Origin: Planotetraspora silvatica
GTDB lineage: Bacteria > Actinomycetota > Actinomycetes > Streptosporangiales > Streptosporangiaceae
Direction: 5' to 3'
Assembly (NCBI RefSeq): GCF_016863315.1
Contig: NZ_BOOQ01000021.1
Coordinates: 1 to 64,000 of the forward strand
Length of the DNA: 64,000 nt
The position numbers and the translations under genes are program-made. Shown piece by piece: positions 9,357 to 16,341 of this stretch; within the stretch, counting starts at the first letter, position 1, and every line of letters starts with the position of its first letter. The notes beneath the pieces were generated by a model, which saw only the letters and a program-made list of their open reading frames with translations, made no database searches and had not been told where the DNA came from.

Positions 9357-9653
9357 CGTCCACCTTAGGGATGTCCGACCCGATTTATCCCTTTATTGTC
9401 GGAAATATGTCGGGCGTATTCCGTCTCGCCACCTGAGCGCGGCGAAAACCCGGCCCGCGGTGACCAGCCGCGGCGACGACCCTGCTCACGGTGACCGGCC
9501 CACCGCGAGCAGCCCACCGTGATCGGCCGCGCTGACCAGGCCGCACTGACGCATCGGTGAAACCCGTATTTATCGGGTGTCTCGCCTTCTCCGCTCCCCC
9601 ACGCTGAGCGTGTTCGCCCCAACCGGAAGCGTGAAGGAGAGGAATCGCGGCCC

Positions 9654-10436
9654 ATGGCGTACGACATCGACCCTGGAGGGCCTGCGGAGGAGGTCATCAC
9701 CTGCGAGTCGGCACGCGAAGCCGGCGCCGCGGATGGTCGCAACCAGGCTCTCTACCAGGTGTTCATCACCGATCCCACATTCCAGCCCCCGTTCGTCGCC
9801 CGGATCTCGGCCTACTTCAACTCGCGCCAGGGCCGCCTGCTCATCGAGCGGGCAGAGGCCCTGGGCCTGATCGAGCGGGACGCGCAGACCTCGTCGGTGT
9901 CCCTCACCAAGAGGGTCAACGAACTACAGGCGATCAGCGGGGCGGTGAATCCCGACATCCTCGCGCTGGGGAAGGCCGGCGGGGCCTCGGCCGAGTCCTG
10001 GGGCGAGGTGCGGCCCCTCACCGTGGAGGAGGCCGACCAGGAGCGGATGGAGAAGAGACTCCGGCAGTACAACGCGGAGATCGAGACCCGGGTCACCTCC
10101 CTGTCGACGGCGAGCAACAACTGGCTGCAGTGCTGGACGTCCTTCCAGGAGAAGGCGCGCATGACGCTGGACGAGGCCAACGCCCTGGTCGCCTGTTACA
10201 AGGACGGCCTGCTGAATTCCCACCAGCACGCCGAGGAGATCGCGCGGCGGTGGCGGCCCCAGGAGTTCGCCCTGCGCGACACCTGGTTCCAGGACCCCAC
10301 CGCGCAACTCCAGATCGCGATACCCCGTGGCGTCCGGGACAGCGTGAGCCAGGCCTGGGAGCAGTGGCTCGACCTGTGGCGCCGCGACCATCACCCCCAC
10401 TCCCTCGAGAGTGGCGACTCCTACGACGGCAGGTGA
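9654..10436 (+). CDS. Uncharacterised cytoplasmic protein, first gene of Ter operon
   Basis: A 260-aa soluble protein that I do not recognise. It has no signal peptide or transmembrane segment and is rich in helices. The middle (about residues 120-190) is strongly charged and could form a helical bundle (VEEADQERMEKRLRQYNAEIE, shortened here). AAGGAGAGG upstream serves as ribosome site with long spacing. The next gene begins 8 nt after its stop, so it belongs to the Ter operon and probably acts in the same stress pathway. It has no visible catalytic motif. Confidence 0.75.
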   Translation: MAYDIDPGGPAEEVITCESAREAGAADGRNQALYQVFITDPTFQPPFVARISAYFNSRQGRLLIERAEALGLIERDAQTSSVSLTKRVNELQAISGAVNPDILALGKAGGASAESWGEVRPLTVEEADQERMEKRLRQYNAEIETRVTSLSTASNNWLQCWTSFQEKARMTLDEANALVACYKDGLLNSHQHAEEIARRWRPQEFALRDTWFQDPTAQLQIAIPRGVRDSVSQAWEQWLDLWRRDHHPHSLESGDSYDGR

Positions 10437-10443
10437 GACCCCC

Positions 10444-11202
10444 ATGCACATCCCGGCCACCGCACCACGCCCCGCCATCGCGGCCCTCGCGGTCGCCTTC
10501 GTCACCTCTCTCTCGTCGATCACCGGCTGCACGGCCGCGGACGCGAAGCCGACGAAGGCCGCCTGCGGGGCGGTCATCGACATCACCGGCTTCCGCGGGT
10601 ACCCCCAGGCGGAGGAGTTCCTCAACCAGAACCTGCGCAACTTCCTGAAGGGCTGCGACTGGCTCGCGTACGCCGCGATCACCGGGAACTCCGAGGGGTC
10701 GCCGTGCCAGGCCTCGCCCGTCCCCCTGTACGCCCGGCCCGAGGAGAACCCCAACGACAACCCCAAGATCGCCGCTGCCGTCACCAAGGCGCATCTCGCC
10801 GAGGCCGTCACCAAGGCGAAGCACCTGCTGACCTGCGACGAGGACGACGCACAGGGGTCGGACGTCCTCGGCGGGCTCCGGGTGATCGCCGCCCAGGTCG
10901 AGGAGGCGCCCGACGAGGACATGGAGCGGCGCGTCGTCGTCTTCAGCGACATGATGAGCAACGTCGGCGCCCTCGACCTGTCCTCAGGCGACTACGGCGC
11001 CGAGGCCGCGCGGACGGCCAAGGTGAAGGAGCTGAAGGAAAAGAACCTCCTCCCCGACCTCACAGGCGCCACCGTCGACATCTACGGCTTCAACCTGCTG
11101 TCCGAACGGGAGCCGGACCGCGTCCCCCCGCTGAAGCTCCTCTGGAAGGCGATCCTCGTCGCCTCGGGGGCCGACGAGTCCAGCGTGAACGTCCACCAGT
11201 GA
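10444..11202 (+). CDS. Lipoprotein with vWA-like fold, Ter operon
   Basis: A 252-aa secreted lipoprotein. Residues 1-28 are a signal peptide with lipobox SSITGC. The segment CGAVIDITGF followed later by RRVVVFSDMMSN has the order of strands seen in von Willebrand A domains, but the metal-binding DxSxS motif is absent, so a classic MIDAS site is unlikely. The ATG at 10444 is used because AGGTGAG lies at correct spacing and the signal peptide starts there. It may sense envelope stress outside the cell for the cytoplasmic Ter proteins. The vWA reading is inference. Confidence 0.72.
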   Translation: MHIPATAPRPAIAALAVAFVTSLSSITGCTAADAKPTKAACGAVIDITGFRGYPQAEEFLNQNLRNFLKGCDWLAYAAITGNSEGSPCQASPVPLYARPEENPNDNPKIAAAVTKAHLAEAVTKAKHLLTCDEDDAQGSDVLGGLRVIAAQVEEAPDEDMERRVVVFSDMMSNVGALDLSSGDYGAEAARTAKVKELKEKNLLPDLTGATVDIYGFNLLSEREPDRVPPLKLLWKAILVASGADESSVNVHQ

Positions 11203-11245
11203 TCCCTCAGCCGTCCCTCCGGCCTTGTGACAGATCGGAACGACC

Positions 11246-12532
11246 ATGGCCATGAAGCAGACCGTCTCCCGTCAGCCCGCCCACGACGAGCCCCCCGCGC
11301 CTCCTCCAAGCTGGCGACCCGGTGCTATCCGCCTGCCGGACTGGGACAGCCTCAAGAACACGGCCGAGGCCAAGGGCGCCGACGACGCGGCGAGCCCCGG
11401 CTTCGACTCGATCACGTTGAAGACGCAGGGCTACGAGCCCCCGCACCTCCTCGTGCTCGACGCCCAGCGGCAGCTGGCCATCGACGACCTCAACGCGCAG
11501 CTCGCCCAGGAGGAGCTCGCCGCCCGGGCCGCCCAGGCGGCGCACGCCAAGCGGGCCGAATCCGTCGGCCACGACTACGCGCGGGCGAGAGCCGTACACG
11601 AGACGGCGCGTGGGCGGGTGGAACGCCTGGAGATCGGCCCTTCGCAGTGGCCCGGGGACGGCAAGCCCAGCTCGATCGCGCTCCGCGGAGGCTGGCGCGA
11701 GGTGCTCAAGCAGTGGGGCGTGCCCCTGCTCCTGCTCCTGCTGCTCCTCACCGTGGAGGTCCCCATCTACTACCAGACCTTCCTCATCTGGGGCGACACC
11801 ACGACCATGACGTACGCGTTCGCCATCGGCGCGATCTTCGTGTTCGTCTTCGGACCGCATTTCTACGGCCGGAAGTTCCGGGAGTGGGAGGAGTTCCGCG
11901 GGTCGCGCAGGCACGCGGCGGACCGCGGCGGCGACCGCCGCGGCACAGAGCGGGATGGCGGGCGGCAGCGGCGCAGGGGCCTCGCCGGGCGGCCCGTCAT
12001 CCTCTTCCTCATCCCGGTGATCTGGCTGGCCGCGATCGCGGCGGTCGCGGCACTGCGGCTGCTCCTGATCGACGGCGTGAGCTACACCGACTCGAACGGC
12101 GTGGAGCAAGAGGCGCCCTCACTCATCGAGGGGTGGGGGCTGATCCCGACCGTGATCCTCGTCTTCACTCTGATGATCTTCACGGCTCTCATCGCCACCG
12201 AACTCGGCCGCCGCATGGGCAACCCCAACGACCACGACCTCAAGGAGCAGCGCGCCGGGTTGCGCCGCGCGGCACAGGTCCTCAAGGCCGCGGAAGCACG
12301 CCAGGCCGAGTCCGACGCGTACGCGTCCGAACTCGCCCAGTACCTGTCGACCGCCCGGCAGAACCGGGACATGCACACGATGCGGATCGAGGGCGGCTTC
12401 GACCACCTCGAGACGATCTACATGGACGCGCTGATCCGGAGGATCGACGACCCCAAGGCCTCGCTCTACGGTCCCTCCGTCCTCGACAGGCATCAGCGGC
12501 GCCGGCACGACTACAACCAGTCCGACACCTGA
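11246..12532 (+). CDS. Four-TM membrane protein with coiled coils, Ter operon
   Basis: A 428-aa protein of unknown family. Residues about 75-130 form an Ala/Glu-rich coiled coil, then two transmembrane helices (about 157-177 and 187-204), a basic loop (RRHAADRGGDRRG), two more helices (about 250-270 and 290-312) and a second C-terminal coiled coil (about 325-380). An alternative ATG lies two codons in. Placed between the lipoprotein and TerD, it may be the membrane platform that links outside sensing to TerD/TerC. No enzymatic motif seen. Confidence 0.75.
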   Translation: MAMKQTVSRQPAHDEPPAPPPSWRPGAIRLPDWDSLKNTAEAKGADDAASPGFDSITLKTQGYEPPHLLVLDAQRQLAIDDLNAQLAQEELAARAAQAAHAKRAESVGHDYARARAVHETARGRVERLEIGPSQWPGDGKPSSIALRGGWREVLKQWGVPLLLLLLLLTVEVPIYYQTFLIWGDTTTMTYAFAIGAIFVFVFGPHFYGRKFREWEEFRGSRRHAADRGGDRRGTERDGGRQRRRGLAGRPVILFLIPVIWLAAIAAVAALRLLLIDGVSYTDSNGVEQEAPSLIEGWGLIPTVILVFTLMIFTALIATELGRRMGNPNDHDLKEQRAGLRRAAQVLKAAEARQAESDAYASELAQYLSTARQNRDMHTMRIEGGFDHLETIYMDALIRRIDDPKASLYGPSVLDRHQRRRHDYNQSDT

Positions 12533-12543
12533 GGAGACCCCCG

Positions 12544-13119
12544 ATGGGTGTGAACCTTTCCAAGGGCGGCGACGCCCTCCTGTACGGTCCCGGCCTGACC
12601 AGGGTCCTGATCGGGCTCGGCTGGCAGGCCGCGGACACGACCGGCCGTGACGTCGACCTGGACGCCTCGGCGCTGATGGTCGGCCGCAACGGGCGGGTGC
12701 TCACCGACGAGCACTTCGTCTTCTACGGCAAGCTGACCAGCCCGGACGGCTCCGTCGAGCACACCGGCGACGACCGGACCGGGTCGGGCGCCGGCGACTG
12801 CGAGGTCATCCGGGTGGACCTGGAGGGTGTGCCCCCCCGGTGCGTGCGGATCGTCTTCACCGTGTCGATCTACGAGGGCGACCGGCACGGTCAGACGTTC
12901 GGCCAGGTCCGCGACGCCTACATCCGCGTCGTGGACGAGGCGACCTCCGCCGAGTTGGTGCGTTACGACCTCAGCGAGGACGCCTCCAAGGAGACCGCGG
13001 TGATCTTCGGCGAGCTGTACCGCCACAACGCCGAATGGCGCTTCCGCGCCGTCGGCGAGGGATACACCACGGGCCTGCGCGGCATCGCCGTCAGCTACGG
13101 GGTGGACGTGACCTCATGA
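12544..13119 (+). CDS. terD: TerD-domain protein
   Basis: A 191-aa single TerD domain. It begins with the family hallmark MGVNLSKGG and contains the acidic calcium-binding loops (DVDLDASALMV and similar) plus VIFGELYRHNAEWRFRAVGEGY near the C-terminus. TerD proteins bind Ca2+ and act in tellurite, phage and chemical stress responses. The stop codon overlaps the start of the TerC-like gene (ATGA), so the two are translationally coupled. Confidence 0.95.
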   Translation: MGVNLSKGGDALLYGPGLTRVLIGLGWQAADTTGRDVDLDASALMVGRNGRVLTDEHFVFYGKLTSPDGSVEHTGDDRTGSGAGDCEVIRVDLEGVPPRCVRIVFTVSIYEGDRHGQTFGQVRDAYIRVVDEATSAELVRYDLSEDASKETAVIFGELYRHNAEWRFRAVGEGYTTGLRGIAVSYGVDVTS

Positions 13120-14267
13120 TCCTCCGCACTTTCGGCTGGTCCTTCGGGGTGACCGGACTCGGGCTGGTCGCGGCGCTCGCGCTGGGCGGCCCGGGCGCCC
13201 TGGCGCTGGTGGCGATCCTCGCCGTACTGGAGATCTCACTGTCGTTCGACAACGCGGTCGTGAACGCCCGGGTGATCGAGCGCATGAGCCGCTTCTGGCA
13301 GCGGATGTTCCTCACCGCCGGCATCGTGATCGCCGTCTTCGGCATGCGGCTGGCGTTCCCGCTGCTCATCGTGGGCGTCACCGCGCACCTGAGCCCGGGC
13401 GAGGCGATCGGCCTGGCGCTGAACGACCCGGCCGAGTACGGCAGGCGCCTGCACGAGGCCCATCCGCTGATCGCGGCCTTCGGCGGCATGTTCCTCCTCA
13501 TGATCTTCCTGGACTTCGTCTTCGAGGAGCGCGAGTTCGCGTGGCTCGCCTGGCTGGAGCGCCCACTGGCGAAGATCGGCAAGCTCGACCAGTTGTCGGT
13601 CGTGGTCGCCCTGGCCGTTCTGTTGTCCGCCACGTCCGTCGCCGCGAGCGAACCCGGCGGGGTCCTGGGCGCCGGCGTGCTGGGCATCGTCACGTATCTG
13701 CTCGTCAACAGCCTGGGAAAGCTGTTCGAAGCGGGCGGCGCCGACTCGGACGACGCCGGGACCGTGGACAGTTCGGCGGGCAGGACGGTGGGCAACGCGG
13801 TGGGACGGGCCGGGTTCTTCCTGTTCCTCTACCTCGAGGTGCTCGACGCGTCCTTCTCGTTCGACGGGGTGGTCGGAGCCTTCGCCATCAGCGACGACCT
13901 CCTGGTCATCGCCCTCGGCCTCGGGATCGGGGCGATGTACATCCGCTCCCTCACGATCTTCCTGGTCCGGCGCGGGACGCTGAACGAGTACGTCTACCTC
14001 GAGCACGGCGCCCACTGGGCGATCGGCGTGCTGGCCGCGATCATGCTGATCGGGCTCGGCCATGACGTGCCCGAGATCGTGACGGGACTCATCGGCCTGG
14101 CCTTCATCGGCACCGCGATGCTCTCCTCCACCCTGCGCAACAGGCGCGTGGCCGGTGCCGCCGGCGACGGACAGGACCTCGCCCGCGGAACCGTGCTCGC
14201 GGGCGCGCCCGCGAGTTCCGCCGACCCGGTCGGCACGCTCAACACCGGGACCCCCGGCCGGAACTGA
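13116..14267 (+). CDS. TerC-like integral membrane protein (DUF475)
   Basis: A 383-aa polytopic protein with eight to nine hydrophobic segments. Two internal motifs with acidic residues inside membrane helices, EISLSFDNAVVNA (about residues 37-49) and SFSFDGVVGAFAIS (about 248-261), are the repeated signature of the TerC/DUF475 family thought to handle metal ions such as Mn2+. The ATG at 13116 overlaps the terD stop. The last 50 residues form a soluble tail. Membrane partner of TerD. Confidence 0.93.
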   Translation: MILRTFGWSFGVTGLGLVAALALGGPGALALVAILAVLEISLSFDNAVVNARVIERMSRFWQRMFLTAGIVIAVFGMRLAFPLLIVGVTAHLSPGEAIGLALNDPAEYGRRLHEAHPLIAAFGGMFLLMIFLDFVFEEREFAWLAWLERPLAKIGKLDQLSVVVALAVLLSATSVAASEPGGVLGAGVLGIVTYLLVNSLGKLFEAGGADSDDAGTVDSSAGRTVGNAVGRAGFFLFLYLEVLDASFSFDGVVGAFAISDDLLVIALGLGIGAMYIRSLTIFLVRRGTLNEYVYLEHGAHWAIGVLAAIMLIGLGHDVPEIVTGLIGLAFIGTAMLSSTLRNRRVAGAAGDGQDLARGTVLAGAPASSADPVGTLNTGTPGRN

Positions 14268-14320
14268 CCGGCCGACCGAAGTGCCGCGGGGGACGACCGC
14301 GGCGGAAAGGCGGGACGGCG

Positions 14321-14893
14321 ATGGAGAACTACCGGGTCGTGCTCACCAAGGAGGCACCGAGGATGTCGCTTCCCGCCGAGGCCGGCCGGATGCGCGTCAC
14401 CCTCAACTGGAACGCCGCCGGGCCCACCCCCATCGACCTGGACCTGTGCTGCCTGTGGGAGTTGGCGGACGGCTCACGCGGCTGCGTCCAGGCCTTCGGC
14501 GGGAAGTTCAGCGCGCCCCGGAACGCCGCGGTCCCGGTGATCGCCCACGACGGCGACGAGCGAAGGGGCGGTCCCGAGGGCGAGAGCATGACCATCGACA
14601 TGTCCCAGGTCGAGCTGATCCGCCGGATCCTCGTGTTCGCCTACATCTACGACGGAGTGCCCAACTGGGCGGCCGCGGACGGTGTCGTCACGGTCTATCC
14701 GGTCAGCGGGCCGCCCGTCGAGGTCAATCTGGACGAGTCCGACCCGCGGGCGCGGGTGTGCGCCATGTTCCTGCTGCGCAACGTGGGCGGCGAACTCCGC
14801 ATCCGCAGGGAGGTCCGCTACTTCACCCGCGGCCACCGGGCGATGGACGCGGCCTACGACTGGGGGCTCACCTGGGGGCGCGGCCGCAAGTGA
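14321..14893 (+). CDS. TerA/TerD-family protein
   Basis: A 190-aa TerD-superfamily protein. The acidic motif NWNAAGPTPIDLDLCCLWEL (residues about 27-46), the YIYDG segment and the C-terminal repeat of the fold resemble TerA-type members rather than classic TerD. Last gene of the Ter operon, 53 nt after the TerC-like gene. It runs toward the cyclase-homology/CHAT operon, whose last gene ends 38 nt away on the other strand. Confidence 0.85.
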   Translation: MENYRVVLTKEAPRMSLPAEAGRMRVTLNWNAAGPTPIDLDLCCLWELADGSRGCVQAFGGKFSAPRNAAVPVIAHDGDERRGGPEGESMTIDMSQVELIRRILVFAYIYDGVPNWAAADGVVTVYPVSGPPVEVNLDESDPRARVCAMFLLRNVGGELRIRREVRYFTRGHRAMDAAYDWGLTWGRGRK

Positions 14894-14931
14894 CGCGGGC
14901 CGGGCCCCGGCCGGGTCGCCCCGGCGGGCGG

Positions 14932-16341
14932 TCAGCGCGGGAGGCCGGGGTCCTTCGGCCTCCTGAGCGGCGGCGGCACGAGGATCCACGCCGTCTCCTC
15001 GAAGCCCTTCTCCGGCAGCTTCGCGGTCACCGGCTGGAAGTCCGCGGGATCCAGGTCGCCGCTCCCCTGGGCGATGACGTCCATGAAGACCGAGTCGGAC
15101 ACCGCGAGCACCAACATGGCCGCCTTCTCGTCCTGGAGCGCCGCGCGGACGGTCGGCGCGTCGAGCATGCGATGCACGGCGATGGCGGTGGTGCCGACGT
15201 AGCCGTTGGCACCGCGCCGGATGTTGCCTCTGCACATGGCGACCCGTAGCCGCAGAACCGCGTCGGCGTTGAGGTCGGCGTTCACGTCGTGCAACTCCAT
15301 CCGCAACGCCCTGACCAGGTCGGGGATGACCTTCGCCTCCTCGATGCCGGGCGGCAGCACGGCGAACTGGCCGTCACCCTGTTCCTGCAGGTCCACGCTC
15401 GTCTCGTCGATGCCCGCCCTGCGCCGGGCGGCCGTCAGCACGGCGACCAGCCGCTCCTGGGCGCGCAGTGCGGCGACGTCGGTGAACCGGCTGTACTTCT
15501 CGATGTCGGTCGCCACGCACAGGCGTACGGCGGCGCCCGCGACGGGACGGGACGCCGGTCCGGTCACCTCGGGAAGGACCTCGCTGAACGTCTCCGCCGT
15601 CGCCAGGGCCGCGTCGAAGACGTCCGACCAGGTCCGCCGCACCCGGCTGATGGTCGTGCTCACGAACAGGCTGCCGGCGAGATCCGGGACGTCGCCGGGC
15701 AGTTCCAGCAACACGCGCAGGCCGTACGAACGGCGGGCCAGCGGACGCCCGGGATCCGCGGTGAGAGTGAACCCGAACGCCGGCCGCTGCGCGCCGAAAA
15801 CCCGGGGCTCCGGGTCGCCGGGGACGTTGCGCAGCCGGTTGACGAGTCTCCTGAACCTGCCCTCCGCCGGGGTGCTCTCCAGGCCGTTCCCCGCCGTGCC
15901 GGGCGTCGTGCCCGGTGTCGTGGCGGGCGCCGTGCCCGGTGTCGTCGTGGCGGGTGTCGTGGCGGGCGTCGAGCCGGGCCAGGGGCCGACGATGTCCTCC
16001 AGCGCGCCCTCCCCCGCGCCGAGGCGAAGGGCGAGCGCGTCGTCGTCGGTGAGGCGCACCTCGAACCGCAGCCCCGTGTAGTGCCGATCGGGCGGCAACT
16101 CGTCGAGGTCGAACGCGAACAGCGCCTCGTAGTGCCGGACACCCGAGGTCGCGGCCCGGCTGCGCAGCGCGGGCGAGAGCATCTCGCCGGGCACGAGGTA
16201 GACGTAGGGCCGGGCGACGTCGACTCCGGTCTCGCGCGGACGCTGCGTGCCCGGGCCGAGGAGCTGCTCGGCGCCGTAGAGGTCGGAACGCGCCAGGATC
16301 TCGGCGTCAGGCAGAGGGGGTTCGGCTGTCTGGTCGGTCAT
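14932..16341 (-). CDS. Cyclase-homology-domain (CHD) protein with N-terminal adaptor domain
   Basis: A 469-aa cytoplasmic protein. The N-terminal 120 residues are a distinct domain of unknown type. A Thr/Pro/Ala-rich linker (about 122-150) follows, then a C-terminal class III nucleotidyl-cyclase-like domain starting at RLCVATDIEKYSRF. Both metal-binding Asp positions are kept (ATDIEKYS and EQGDGQFAV). The base-selecting Lys and the transition-state Asn of active cyclases are not (Q and I instead), while the nearby Arg (HRMLDAP) is present. It may therefore bind a nucleotide rather than cyclise it. The start overlaps the CHAT gene stop (ATGA), so the two are co-translated. Confidence 0.82.
   Translation of the reverse strand: MTDQTAEPPLPDAEILARSDLYGAEQLLGPGTQRPRETGVDVARPYVYLVPGEMLSPALRSRAATSGVRHYEALFAFDLDELPPDRHYTGLRFEVRLTDDDALALRLGAGEGALEDIVGPWPGSTPATTPATTTPGTAPATTPGTTPGTAGNGLESTPAEGRFRRLVNRLRNVPGDPEPRVFGAQRPAFGFTLTADPGRPLARRSYGLRVLLELPGDVPDLAGSLFVSTTISRVRRTWSDVFDAALATAETFSEVLPEVTGPASRPVAGAAVRLCVATDIEKYSRFTDVAALRAQERLVAVLTAARRRAGIDETSVDLQEQGDGQFAVLPPGIEEAKVIPDLVRALRMELHDVNADLNADAVLRLRVAMCRGNIRRGANGYVGTTAIAVHRMLDAPTVRAALQDEKAAMLVLAVSDSVFMDVIAQGSGDLDPADFQPVTAKLPEKGFEETAWILVPPPLRRPKDPGLPR

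Larger units (their letters stand above)
9159..9653 (+). other. Gene-free region with two hairpins and the presumed Ter-operon promoter
   Basis: 495 nt between the GH35-like gene and the Ter operon. The first 200 nt hold the two hairpins. 9370-9435 is locally A+T-richer and contains a 21-codon open frame without convincing ribosome site. A small hairpin ACCCG/CGGGT (9562-9578) lies about 80 nt before the first Ter-operon gene, in the likely promoter area. Nothing else recognisable. Confidence 0.5.

Noticed and set aside
12840-13115. N-terminal extension of the TerC-like protein
   Set aside because: It lies in another frame inside terD; ATG at 13116 with ATGA overlap and a hydrophobic start is the true beginning.
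14932-16341. Active adenylate/guanylate cyclase
   Set aside because: Metal Asps remain, but the base-selecting Lys and transition-state Asn are replaced, so enzymatic activity cannot be claimed.
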